Shown here: positions 9,834 to 18,254 of the stretch, piece by piece
Layout: each line of letters starts with the position of its first letter
How positions within the stretch are numbered: the stretch's first letter is position 1
Source of the DNA: an uncultured Maribacter sp.
GTDB taxonomy: Bacteria > Bacteroidota > Bacteroidia > Flavobacteriales > Flavobacteriaceae
NCBI RefSeq assembly: GCF_947500405.1
Contig: NZ_CANMRY010000009.1
Location: 62,001 to 126,000, forward strand
Reading direction: 5' to 3'
Length of the DNA: 64,000 nucleotides
Made by a program: the position numbers and the translations under genes
The notes under the pieces: model-generated
The model's database searches: none
Told to the model about the DNA's origin: nothing
What the model saw: the letters and a program-made list of their open reading frames with translations, nothing else

Positions 9834-10963
9834 TATTCCCTAGATTTAACTTGCTTCTTTTTATAAACTTTAACTGCCATTCCTGCATAAGAACCTACTA
9901 CAGGTTTTGCTAAAATTACTGCTTCATCTGGAACTTGTTTTAGTACTACTTTCTTATCAGAAAAATATATTGGCCTTACATCTATAACCTCTAAAATTGA
10001 ATCTTTTACAACATATATTTTGTCCCCTTCTAAAAGTAAACTTCGGTCTATTTCTATAGCATTTTCTTCTGGTTTTGCACTAAGATTAGCCTCTAAGTAC
10101 ATACCTTCTTTTAAGCTACTATCTTTTATTTCTATAAAGGTTTTTATGGTTTGAGAAGCAACATCTACTTTACCATTAACCCTTACTACTTTTCCTGTAT
10201 ACGTTTGGGTTTTATCTAAATTACTAAGTATTACTTTTTCGTTTATCTTTAATAAATCGCTATATTCTTTACTAATAGAAACTTCTAACTCATAAACGTC
10301 TGTATTAATAAATTCTCCTAATTTTTGCCCTGATCTAACTAAAGTTCCTTCTGTTACTAAAGCCTCTGTTACTACTCCTTTAAAAGGAGCTACTATTCTA
10401 TATTTAGACAATCTTTGTTCTAAATTTTTAACATTATAATAATTAGTTAAAACACCTCTCCCAGAAATAAAAAATTTCTCTTTTTCGGAACCCATTTCTG
10501 GTAACTTCGGTGTAGCCTTATCTATATCAAAACCAGCTAAATAGGATTGCCATTTAGGGTAAATGTCTGGGTAATCTAAACGAACATCTGGCATCATAGA
10601 AGTAATTTGGTTATACAAATTACTTTTAGCAGATTTTACAGAAGCAATATATTCTGCGTTATCTATATTTATAATAGTTTCTCCTCTACGGTATACCGTT
10701 CCTGCTTTAAAAAGTTTACTTCCAGTTTTAAAAACACCCTGTACCTCTGCATAAATATCTACACGCCTTTTTGCTATTAAATTTCCATTAGCAGGTATTA
10801 TAATTGGTATCGTTTTATTTTCTGCTTTTTCTACAAATACAGTTTTTACTACCTTTTCTACTTTAGGCTTCGGTTTTTTTTTGTTTGCTATTAGTTTTTG
10901 TGCAAGAAAAAATGCTCCAACAATTAACAGAACTCCTATTACAGATAAAATTATTTTTCTCAT
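9833..10963 (-). CDS. RND efflux periplasmic adaptor (membrane fusion protein)
   Basis: The 376-residue protein has an N-terminal membrane anchor (about residues 4-22), then a Lys-rich linker and the HlyD/AcrA-type arrangement. The first lipoyl half-motif (RRVDIYAEVQG) lies near 66-76, an alpha-helical hairpin is inserted at about 110-180, and the second lipoyl half (IVAPFKGVVTEA) and a beta-barrel domain follow. It would bridge the RND pump and the TolC-like channel. The unusually long segment between the two lipoyl halves includes Pro/Asp-rich sequence with no clear counterpart. The gene starts 9 nt after marR and touches the pump gene. Confidence 0.92.
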   Translation of the reverse strand: MRKIILSVIGVLLIVGAFFLAQKLIANKKKPKPKVEKVVKTVFVEKAENKTIPIIIPANGNLIAKRRVDIYAEVQGVFKTGSKLFKAGTVYRRGETIINIDNAEYIASVKSAKSNLYNQITSMMPDVRLDYPDIYPKWQSYLAGFDIDKATPKLPEMGSEKEKFFISGRGVLTNYYNVKNLEQRLSKYRIVAPFKGVVTEALVTEGTLVRSGQKLGEFINTDVYELEVSISKEYSDLLKINEKVILSNLDKTQTYTGKVVRVNGKVDVASQTIKTFIEIKDSSLKEGMYLEANLSAKPEENAIEIDRSLLLEGDKIYVVKDSILEVIDVRPIYFSDKKVVLKQVPDEAVILAKPVVGSYAGMAVKVYKKKQVKSRE

Positions 10964-10972
10964 AGTTGGTTG

Positions 10973-11437
10973 TTATAAAGGCTCTTTTTGTAATGTAATA
11001 TTATATTGAATTTTCTTTAAAATTTTAATAGCAATTTGTTTTTCTTCTACAGTAATACCGTTTTCTAAAAATGAAATGCAATTTTTTAAAACAGGGATTG
11101 TTTTTTTATATACTGCTCTTCCTTTATCTGTTAAAAAAACATGGCTTATTCTCTTATCTTCATTACTTCTTTTTCTTTTTATGTAATTTTTTGCTTCCAT
11201 TTTAGAAAGCAGTCTTGTTAAGGTAGATTTATTTCTGAGGGTTAAAAAAGCTAACTCATTTTGATTTAAACCATTTTTTTGATGCAATTTTTTTAAAACA
11301 ATTACTTGTTCTTTACTCAAATCTAAATTGTGCTTTTTTAAATCTTCGTGAAAATAATAGTCTATAATCTTTGATGTTTTCCCTAACCAAGGAATTATTG
11401 CGTTATCAAAATCGACAAAATCTTCAGAAAATTTCAT
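10973..11437 (-). CDS. MarR-family transcriptional regulator
   Basis: This 154-residue protein has the winged helix-turn-helix layout of MarR repressors: an N-terminal dimerisation helix, an HTH with LNQNELAFLTLRNKSTLTRLL (about 76-96), a wing with KRKRSNEDKRI (about 107-117) and C-terminal dimerisation helices. MarR proteins usually repress adjacent efflux genes and are released by phenolic or other ligands. It is first in the marR-adaptor-pump-tolC operon, and a 20-bp palindrome 25 nt upstream is a plausible operator, so autoregulation of the pump operon is the simplest model. Confidence 0.92.
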   Translation of the reverse strand: MKFSEDFVDFDNAIIPWLGKTSKIIDYYFHEDLKKHNLDLSKEQVIVLKKLHQKNGLNQNELAFLTLRNKSTLTRLLSKMEAKNYIKRKRSNEDKRISHVFLTDKGRAVYKKTIPVLKNCISFLENGITVEEKQIAIKILKKIQYNITLQKEPL

Positions 11438-11461
11438 AATACGAAACTAACACAAAACTAT

Positions 11462-11481
11462 TTAGTTGTATACGCAACTAA
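11462..11481. promoter_or_regulatory. palindromic MarR operator candidate
   Basis: TTAGTTG and CAACTAA form a perfect 7+7 inverted repeat with a 6-base centre (TATACG), 25 nt upstream of the marR start. The size and symmetry fit a MarR dimer site. That MarR binds here is inference. Confidence 0.5.
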
Positions 11482-11514
11482 TGTTAAAAAAACCTTAAGA
11501 CCTTATAGAAAAAC

Positions 11515-11546
11515 AGAAAAGGGATGCTAATTAGCATCCCTTTTCT
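11515..11546 (-). terminator. terminator downstream of the first LRR gene
   Basis: A perfect 32-nt inverted repeat (arms meeting at GATGCTAATTAGCATC) sits 20 nt after the LRR stop and is followed on the minus strand by a T-rich run. It separates the LRR gene from the marR operon. Confidence 0.75.
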
Positions 11547-11566
11547 ATAACTTTATTACTTAAAAG

Positions 11567-12454
11567 TTATTCTTTAATTCTTTTATCTTCATATTTAGTG
11601 TCTGCTAAACGAGAAAATGAAAATCTTGGGTTATTATATTTAAGATTTAAAGCGTCATTATCACTATCAAAAGTTAATAGTGTTTCGCTCTGTAAGTGCT
11701 TTAAACCTTTATAGGAGCTAAATTTATTTCCTTGTATTTGAACAAATTTTAATTTAGTTAAATTTTGTAAACTCTCGGGGGCTACTCCATCAAAATTATT
11801 ATACGCTAAAACTAGCGATGTTAAACCAGATAATTTACCTAAATCAATATTTATTTGTCCAGAAAACTTATTACCAAAAAGCTCTAATTGTTCTAAGCTT
11901 GTAAGAGATTCTATTGCTTTTGGCAAATTTCCTGTAAAATAGTTACTAGATAAATTAAGTAATACTAAATTTTCTAAATCTTCTATTCCACTTGGAATTT
12001 CGCCTTCTAGTTTATTATTAAAAAGTGTTAACTCTTCTAAATTATTACACTTAGAATAATCTTCTGGTAAAGTTCCACTTAAACTATTCATTTCTAATTT
12101 TAGAACTTTAAGGTTTTCTAATTTTGTTATTTCTTCTGGTATTGTACCTTTTATATTATTAAAAGCTAAATTTAATTCTTCTAAATACTTTAAACCTTTA
12201 ATGTCTTTGGTAATTTTACCATCTAAATTATTTCTATGTAAATTAATCGAAACAACGTGATTGTCTACCATTTGTACTCCATACCAATTACTTACTTGCT
12301 CTTTTAAGTCCCATGAATTAGTCCATCCAGCTCCATTGGTAGAATTATATAAGCTTAATAATGCTGCTTTTTCTTCTTTTGATACTTGTGCATATATAAC
12401 ACTTGTAAAAAGCAAAAATAAAAGAACCTTTAAGGGGAGTAAAATTCGTTTCAT
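11567..12454 (-). CDS. secreted plant-type leucine-rich-repeat protein
   Basis: The 295-residue protein has a signal peptide (ends near VIYAQ) and then an N-terminal cap resembling plant LRR receptors (ALLSLYNSTNGAGWTNSWDL). About eight repeats of the 23-25-residue LxxLxxLxLxxNxLxGxIPxxI type fill residues 70-250. Such repeats bind proteins or glycans. A short charged tail follows, with no type IX sorting domain, so the likely place is the periplasm or cell surface. It is a paralogue of the next gene (12671-13543), sharing the cap, repeat number and a C-terminal SRLADTKYED-like tail. A strong terminator follows; partner and ligand are unknown. Confidence 0.85.
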   Translation of the reverse strand: MKRILLPLKVLLFLLFTSVIYAQVSKEEKAALLSLYNSTNGAGWTNSWDLKEQVSNWYGVQMVDNHVVSINLHRNNLDGKITKDIKGLKYLEELNLAFNNIKGTIPEEITKLENLKVLKLEMNSLSGTLPEDYSKCNNLEELTLFNNKLEGEIPSGIEDLENLVLLNLSSNYFTGNLPKAIESLTSLEQLELFGNKFSGQINIDLGKLSGLTSLVLAYNNFDGVAPESLQNLTKLKFVQIQGNKFSSYKGLKHLQSETLLTFDSDNDALNLKYNNPRFSFSRLADTKYEDKRIKE

Positions 12455-12613
12455 AATATATTATTGTTAGTGCTTGGCTTTTAACATATAATAAAAACAG
12501 CCTAATTTGTTATTTAGCTGGCAATTATTAAACTATAATAATATAGTACTAACGTATAATATTTAGTTTTCTGATAAATTATAAGCTATTTTTACTAATA
12601 TGGTAATGATAAA

Positions 12614-12641
12614 TAAAAAAAGGGGTGCACCACACACCCCC
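12614..12641 (-). terminator. terminator downstream of the second LRR gene
   Basis: On the minus strand GGGGTG and CACCCC arms (plus coordinates 12622-12627 and 12635-12640) enclose a 7-base loop and are followed by seven T residues. It lies 30 nt after the stop at 12671. Confidence 0.7.
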
Positions 12642-12670
12642 ACCATTAACCAAACTAACTAAAATTATTT

Positions 12671-13543
12671 TTAATCCTCATCATTAAATTTTGTATCTGC
12701 CATTCTAGACTTGCTAAAGTTTAAATCTCTAAAATCTAAATTTTCTTCATCTTTATCGTAATCAAAAACCAAAAACTGCTTGCTATCCATCATTTGTAAA
12801 TTCTTAAATGAGTTAAATTCATTATTTTGAATTTGCAGAACTTCTAAACTTGCTAATTGACCAAATTCTTCTGGTATAGCCCCATTTAATTGGTTATTTG
12901 CTAAAACTAATTCTTTAAGGTTACTTAAATTTCCCATTTCATTTGGGATAGAGCCATACAAAGAGTTTTCAAAAAGACCTAAAACTTCTAAGTCTTCTAA
13001 ACTTCCTAATGAATTTGGAATTTCTCCTCTTAAATTATTACTAGATAAGTTTAATACTTTTAAACTTGCCATTTGTCCAATACTCTCTGGTATTTTTCCA
13101 GTAATAAAATTATTAAACATTGTTAATTCCTGTAAACCTGCCAAATTTCCTAATTGTTTAGGTAAATCTCCTTTTATACGATTCATCTCTAATTTTAATG
13201 TTTTTAGATTGTCTAAAAACACTATTTCTTTTGGAATTTCTCCTGTTATAGAATTAAAAGCAAGGTTTAATTTTGTTAAATAGGTTAACTTACCAATACT
13301 AGCTGGAAGTTTTCCCATTAAATTATTCCTAAATAAACTAATTTCTACTACATGATTATCTTCTACAGTAACTCCATACCAGCTAGATACTGGTGCATTT
13401 AAATCCCATTTTTTAATCCAATGCGCTCCGTTTGTACTTTCATACAAATCTATTAATGCTTTTTTTTCTTTTTTAGAAACTTTAGCCAACACTAAATTTG
13501 ATGTTATAAATGCCAGAAATAAAATATATAATCCTCTTTTCAT
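12671..13543 (-). CDS. secreted plant-type leucine-rich-repeat protein (paralogue)
   Basis: This 290-residue protein matches the neighbour at 11567-12454 in plan: signal peptide (ends near LVLA), the same N-terminal cap (LYESTNGAHWIKKWDL), about eight plant-type repeats with the N-x-ITGEIP/NLRGEIP signature, and a tail SRMADTKFNDED. The two are tandem duplicates, each with its own terminator, so they are probably transcribed separately. The repeats here are closer to the IPxxxGxLxxL consensus than those of the neighbour. The function is unknown; extracytoplasmic recognition or structure is inferred from the fold. Confidence 0.85.
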   Translation of the reverse strand: MKRGLYILFLAFITSNLVLAKVSKKEKKALIDLYESTNGAHWIKKWDLNAPVSSWYGVTVEDNHVVEISLFRNNLMGKLPASIGKLTYLTKLNLAFNSITGEIPKEIVFLDNLKTLKLEMNRIKGDLPKQLGNLAGLQELTMFNNFITGKIPESIGQMASLKVLNLSSNNLRGEIPNSLGSLEDLEVLGLFENSLYGSIPNEMGNLSNLKELVLANNQLNGAIPEEFGQLASLEVLQIQNNEFNSFKNLQMMDSKQFLVFDYDKDEENLDFRDLNFSKSRMADTKFNDED

Positions 13544-13726
13544 ATCTATATTTTTACGCTTCTTGTAAATCTAATCAATAATTAAATACTGATGATTAAG
13601 AATTACCTTACAAATATGAGTAATTAACGGCTAAAAATCAAAAATAATCGGTGAACTACTGTATTTTGTTGTGTAGATACTGTTTTTTGTGGTGTAGGAA
13701 TTTTACTACTATTATTTTTATTGTGT

Positions 13727-15640
13727 TTAGCTAATTCCTTCTAACTCTGTTGTTAAATTTTCCCAGTTCTGCATTAAATCTTCTAAATATTTTTTCTTTT
13801 TTTCATAACCATCAAAGAAGTTTGGCTTTGCTATAGTTTCATCATAGTTCATTAATAAGGAATGGTCTATTTCTGCAATCTCCTTTTCTAAACTAGATAT
13901 TTTACTTTCTACAGAACTTAATTTATTCTTTAATGATTTAACTTTTTTCTGATCTTGAAAGTCATTTGTATTCTTAGAAACCACTTCTTTTTTCTTAGGA
14001 TTGGTTTCTTTTTTCTCTATATTTCTAAAATTCTCTTCTTTACGCTGCTCTAAGTAATAGTCTACATCTCCAAGATATTCTCTTATACGCTTATCTTTAA
14101 ATTCATATACACTATTAGTTAAACCTTGTAGAAAATCTCTATCATGTGAAACTAATATTAAAGTACCTTCAAAATTTTGTAATGCTTGTTTTAGTACATT
14201 TTTAGATTTAATATCTAGGTGGTTTGTTGGCTCATCCATTACCAATACATTAAATGGTTGTAGCAACATTTTTGCTAATGCTAACCTATTACGTTCTCCT
14301 CCAGAAAGGACTTTTACATATTTCTCCACATCGTCTCCTCGAAAAAGAAAAGACCCAAGTATATCTCTTACCTTACTCCTATTTTTTTCATTTGCAGCGT
14401 CTATCATAGTATCTAATATGGTTTTACTACCATCTAAATACTCTGCTTGGTTTTGCGCAAAATATCCTATTTGTACATTATGCCCTAATTTTAGATGCCC
14501 ATCATGCGTAATATCGCCAACCATTATTTTTGCTAAAGTAGATTTTCCTTGGCCGTTTTGACCTACAAAAGCGGTCTTGCTATTCCTTTCTATTAGCAAG
14601 TTTATATTTTCTAAAACTTGTTTTTCTCCATAGCTTTTTGCTAAATCTTCTATCTCTACTACAACTTTTCCTGGAGTTATAGATATAGGAAAGCGTAAAT
14701 TCATAACACTATTATCATCCTCATCTACCTCTATACGATCCATTTTGTCTAGCTTCTTCATTAGGGACTGCGCCATGGATGCTTTTGTAGATTTTGCTCT
14801 AAACTTTTCTATAAGTCTTTCAGCTTGCTGTATTTCTTTATCTTGGTTTTTCTGAATACTTAGCTGTTGATCTCTTATCTCTTGTCTTAAAACTAAATAC
14901 TCTGTATAAGGTTTATTATAATCATATATTCTCCCTAAAGAAATCTCTATAGTTCTATTAGTTACATTATCTAAGAACATTTTATCATGCGATACAATAA
15001 CTACTGCCCCAGAATAATTATTTAAAAACTGCTCTAGCCAAATAATAGATTCAATATCTAAGTGGTTTGTAGGCTCATCAAGCAACAATACATCATTACT
15101 TTGTAATAATAGCTTAGCTAGTTCAATACGCATACGCCAACCTCCAGAAAAAGTCTCTGTCTTTTTATCAAAATCTTCGCGCTTAAAACCTAAACCCTGT
15201 AAAATTTTTTCGGTTTCCCCTTGGTAATTATATCCTCCTAATATCTCATAATGATGCGTAGCATCACTTAAATCTACTATAAGTTGGTTATAACTTTCGC
15301 TTTCATAATCTGTACGTTCTGCTAATTGATGATTTATCTCATCTAATTTAAGCTCTAAAGCCTTTATTTCTTCAAATGCCTGGTAAGACTCTTCTAAGAC
15401 CGTTCTACCCAATACAAAATCAATATCCTGTCTTAAAAAACCTATTTTAATATCTTTCTCTATTGCAATAGTACCAGAGTCTATTGGCATATCTTTAGAG
15501 AGTAATTTAAGTAAGGTAGATTTTCCTGCACCGTTTTTTCCCACTAACCCAACTCGGTTACCTCCGTTTAATCTAAAAGATATTTCTTGAAATAAATATT
15601 CGCCTCCAAAAGAAACAGAAAGGTTATGGATATTAAGCAT
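13727..15640 (-). CDS. ABC-F family ATPase
   Basis: The 637-residue protein has two fused ABC ATPase domains and no membrane segment. Domain 1 shows Walker A GKNGAGKST (about 35-43), a signature FSGGWRMR and LLLDEPTNHLD. Domain 2 shows GQNGQGKST, signature LSGGERNR and VMDEPTNHLD. An inter-domain linker with charged helices (about 240-310) and a C-terminal Lys/Glu-rich coiled coil (about 540-637) match the Uup/YheS/EttA group. ABC-F proteins act on the ribosome or in ribosome assembly rather than in transport. Uup-like is the best guess because of the C-terminal coiled coil. The gene is monocistronic and divergent from the DUF983 gene. Confidence 0.92.
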   Translation of the reverse strand: MLNIHNLSVSFGGEYLFQEISFRLNGGNRVGLVGKNGAGKSTLLKLLSKDMPIDSGTIAIEKDIKIGFLRQDIDFVLGRTVLEESYQAFEEIKALELKLDEINHQLAERTDYESESYNQLIVDLSDATHHYEILGGYNYQGETEKILQGLGFKREDFDKKTETFSGGWRMRIELAKLLLQSNDVLLLDEPTNHLDIESIIWLEQFLNNYSGAVVIVSHDKMFLDNVTNRTIEISLGRIYDYNKPYTEYLVLRQEIRDQQLSIQKNQDKEIQQAERLIEKFRAKSTKASMAQSLMKKLDKMDRIEVDEDDNSVMNLRFPISITPGKVVVEIEDLAKSYGEKQVLENINLLIERNSKTAFVGQNGQGKSTLAKIMVGDITHDGHLKLGHNVQIGYFAQNQAEYLDGSKTILDTMIDAANEKNRSKVRDILGSFLFRGDDVEKYVKVLSGGERNRLALAKMLLQPFNVLVMDEPTNHLDIKSKNVLKQALQNFEGTLILVSHDRDFLQGLTNSVYEFKDKRIREYLGDVDYYLEQRKEENFRNIEKKETNPKKKEVVSKNTNDFQDQKKVKSLKNKLSSVESKISSLEKEIAEIDHSLLMNYDETIAKPNFFDGYEKKKKYLEDLMQNWENLTTELEGIS

Positions 15641-15705
15641 TTTTTATAATTGATTTATATATTAAATAGTACACATTCTTGTACTTTTACAAAAACATTT
15701 TGCAA

Positions 15706-16098
15706 ATGTTAAAAAAAGGAAACAAACTCTACAGTATTTTAACAGGAACTTGTCCTAAATGTCATGAAGAAAGCATGTATTTAGACAAAAACCCTTTCCA
15801 TTTAGGAAATGTTTTAAAAATGCATGAACGTTGCTCCCATTGCAATACAAAATATAAGATAGAACCTTCTTTCTTTTATGGTGCAATGTATGTAAGCTAT
15901 GGCGTTGGTATTGCCTTTGCTGTAGCTGCTTTTATTATCTCTAGATTTTTTATACAAACTACACTTTTAAACAGCTTTTTTATTATAATGGGTACTTTGG
16001 TTGTTTTTATGCCAATTATAATGCGCCTGTCTAGAAATATATGGATTAATCTTTTTATAAAATATGATGCTACTGCAAAGAAAAAAGTACGACACTAA
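15706..16098 (+). CDS. DUF983 family membrane protein
   Basis: From the ATG at 15706 the protein has 130 residues (a TTG at 15679 would add nine). An N-terminal zinc-ribbon-like part has two CxxC pairs, TCPKC (about 14-18) and CSHC, followed by KIEPSFFYGAMYVSYG. Two membrane helices make up the C-terminal half. This is the DUF983 layout, a small membrane family of unknown function in Bacteroidota and Alphaproteobacteria. It is divergent from the ABC-F gene and its stop overlaps that of the FAD oxidoreductase on the other strand by 4 nt. Confidence 0.82.
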   Translation: MLKKGNKLYSILTGTCPKCHEESMYLDKNPFHLGNVLKMHERCSHCNTKYKIEPSFFYGAMYVSYGVGIAFAVAAFIISRFFIQTTLLNSFFIIMGTLVVFMPIIMRLSRNIWINLFIKYDATAKKKVRH

Positions 16099-17153
16099 AT
16101 AGGTTTATAGTATTTTTTTGTAAATCTAGAAATATCTATCTCGGTAGGTAATGCCTTATTATTTTCTATATATTCTAATAATACCTTTGATGCATAAGGA
16201 GCAATCATAACTCCTCTAGAACCAAAACCATTTAAAATATACATATTTTTATGTTTAGGATGCTTACCTAATAAAGGTCTTCTATCTGCTACTGTTGGTC
16301 GTATTCCTGCAACATGATTAATAATAGTGTAATTACATTTTAAAAAAGCACTTAATTTTTCTAACAATTCAGACTTAGCTTCTTCTGTCGGGGTATTGCT
16401 CTTATCTTTCCATTTATAGGTTGCTCCTATACGGTATAAATCTTCTCCCAAAGGAATAATAAATACCGATGATTTTATTACATTATTTTCCTTTAACTCT
16501 GGCGTTTTTATAGTTAAAAGCTCTCCTTTTGTACCATTTAATGGCAAATAATTAAAATACGGGTTGTTTTTTAAACCATAGCCAGTGGCAAAAACTATTT
16601 TTTTTGCTTTTATAGTTTTATAAGAAACATGGTCTTCTTCTAAAATAAGTACATCATAATTAAAGGTTTCCTCTTTTAATACATTTTTCTCTTTTAAAAA
16701 AGATTGATACATATTTAACAACACCTTTGTATCTATTCTACCAGTATCTAAAACTTCTCCGTAACCAAAGGGAGCATCAATTGCAGTATTATTATTTGCT
16801 TTTATTTGGGTGGATAAAAAAGGTTGTAACGTATTCTTATCTGCCGCTTCAAACCACATATTTTGTTCTTCAATAGATGCAAACCTTCTATATACCGGAA
16901 CTTTATAATCTAATTTAGTTTTTAGTTTTTCTTCTAAATTTTGATAAAAAGGCTTTGCCAATTCTAATTGATGCTTTGCATTCCATGCCAAAGTAAATCT
17001 CTTAAGAATTACTGGATTATACAGTCCCCCAGCAACTATAGAAGATGTTTGAGAAGCATCACTAATTACTTTAAACGTTTTATTATTTTTTTCTAATTGT
17101 TCGCAAAAAGATATTCCAGCTAATCCTAAACCTACTACTAAATAATCTACCAT
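16095..17153 (-). CDS. FAD-dependent oxidoreductase (DAO family)
   Basis: The 352-residue protein starts with a Rossmann FAD-binding motif (YLVVGLGLAGISFCEQL, residues 4-20) and ends with the family's second FAD-contact region (GIRPTVADRRPLLG and NGFGSRGVMIAP). This is the layout of D-amino-acid-oxidase-like enzymes such as glycine oxidase or the MnmC oxidase domain. It lacks a methyltransferase domain and so is not a full MnmC. The substrate is unknown; a small amine or amino acid is likely from the family. It overlaps the DUF983 stop tail to tail and is separated from gldN by a strong terminator. Confidence 0.85.
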   Translation of the reverse strand: MVDYLVVGLGLAGISFCEQLEKNNKTFKVISDASQTSSIVAGGLYNPVILKRFTLAWNAKHQLELAKPFYQNLEEKLKTKLDYKVPVYRRFASIEEQNMWFEAADKNTLQPFLSTQIKANNNTAIDAPFGYGEVLDTGRIDTKVLLNMYQSFLKEKNVLKEETFNYDVLILEEDHVSYKTIKAKKIVFATGYGLKNNPYFNYLPLNGTKGELLTIKTPELKENNVIKSSVFIIPLGEDLYRIGATYKWKDKSNTPTEEAKSELLEKLSAFLKCNYTIINHVAGIRPTVADRRPLLGKHPKHKNMYILNGFGSRGVMIAPYASKVLLEYIENNKALPTEIDISRFTKKYYKPI

Positions 17154-17206
17154 AGCGCAAAGGTATTATAAGTTTAAATGAAATGTCTGACCTATTTTAA
17201 AATAAA

Positions 17207-17234
17207 AAAATCCTCAGTTTTCACTGAGGATTTT
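17207..17234 (-). terminator. terminator of the gldKLMN operon
   Basis: AAAATCCTCAGT pairs perfectly with ACTGAGGATTTT around a 4-base loop. On the minus strand it is followed by TTTTATTT. It lies 34 nt after the gldN stop. Confidence 0.85.
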
Positions 17235-17267
17235 CATCATATTATATTGAATTGGAATATTCTGTGG

Positions 17268-18170
17268 TTAATATGCCCACATATCTTGTTCCCTGTCTCG
17301 GATAACCTCTTTTATACGTTTGGCTTCCAATAATTGAAACAATGCATTATCTGCAATATAATCGCTTACCTTACGGTCTCCATGCACATTATCTTCTCTA
17401 TAAATTACGGCATTAAACCTTCTTGCATTAAGTAACATATCAAAAGATATTGGCTGTGCAGAGTTACGTTGGTTAAAAACTTTTGCTTCGTGCAGAATTT
17501 GTCTTGCACTTGGGTACCATACCCAGAAAAGTTCTACTTTCGCATCTCCTGGATCCATAGATTCATCATCAATAAAGTTAACATCTGGCGCAACTGGAGC
17601 AATACCTAATAAACGATATTTTAATTCTCCTTGTCTTTTGTCAAAATACCAGATTCCTTTAATACGGTACTCTTCTATATCTGCAGCAGTTAAATCTCTT
17701 CTGTTTATATATTCTTCAGAAATTTGTTCTCCTGCATTTAATTGCTCGTATCCGTAATCTGTTGTATCTACTTTTTGTAACGTAGCTTCTAAATCGCTAA
17801 ATTTTCTTTTCTCGGTAAAATAAGAATCCACATATACATCTTCTAGTTTCCCGTTTTTAATGTTTTTAATTAAAACATCGTATAACGATCTTCTATCTGC
17901 TCCTATATCAATAGTATCTATAGGGTAGTATAATGGAAAATTTACACGCTCATCTAAATCTACTGTCTCCCATATAGTTTTAGACCAAAGAATGTCTCTG
18001 TCATCTACATAACCATATTTTAAAGGAGCATCATTATCTAAAGCTTTTTGCTCTGTTGTTCTAATCCCAATATCTTGCGGCTTTTTAGCGTTCAAAATGT
18101 TCGCTTGGGCCATCATAGATAATGGTAAAAAACTAACAGCTCCGATTAATAAAACTTTTTTCCAATTCAT
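17268..18170 (-). CDS. gldN: type IX secretion / gliding protein GldN
   Basis: The 300-residue protein has a signal peptide (cleaved near MMAQA) and the GldN body, with conserved segments such as KAIWYFDKRQGELKYRLLGI-like sequence near 185-205 and FWVWYPSARQILHE near 220-235. GldN (PorN) is a periplasmic part of the type IX secretion system that binds the periplasmic domain of GldM and works with the GldK/PorK ring. The gene is last in gldK-gldL-gldM-gldN, the conserved order in Bacteroidota. A long hairpin lies between gldM and gldN, and a terminator follows the gene. Confidence 0.96.
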   Translation of the reverse strand: MNWKKVLLIGAVSFLPLSMMAQANILNAKKPQDIGIRTTEQKALDNDAPLKYGYVDDRDILWSKTIWETVDLDERVNFPLYYPIDTIDIGADRRSLYDVLIKNIKNGKLEDVYVDSYFTEKRKFSDLEATLQKVDTTDYGYEQLNAGEQISEEYINRRDLTAADIEEYRIKGIWYFDKRQGELKYRLLGIAPVAPDVNFIDDESMDPGDAKVELFWVWYPSARQILHEAKVFNQRNSAQPISFDMLLNARRFNAVIYREDNVHGDRKVSDYIADNALFQLLEAKRIKEVIRDREQDMWAY

Positions 18171-18198
18171 TTGTAACTATTTAATGTTTTTACTTTTT

Positions 18199-18239
18199 AA
18201 AATGTAATGAGCTATTTAAAAAATAACTCATTACATTTT
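18199..18239 (-). repeat. long stem-loop between gldM and gldN
   Basis: AAAATGTAATGAG (18199-18211) and CTCATTACATTTT (18227-18239) are perfect inverted arms. On the minus-strand RNA the stem extends inward by about six pairs (one G-U), leaving a three-base loop. No T run follows, so it is more likely an RNA processing, stability or attenuation element than a full terminator. Confidence 0.7.
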
Positions 18240-18254
18240 TGTATTTATAAACTA

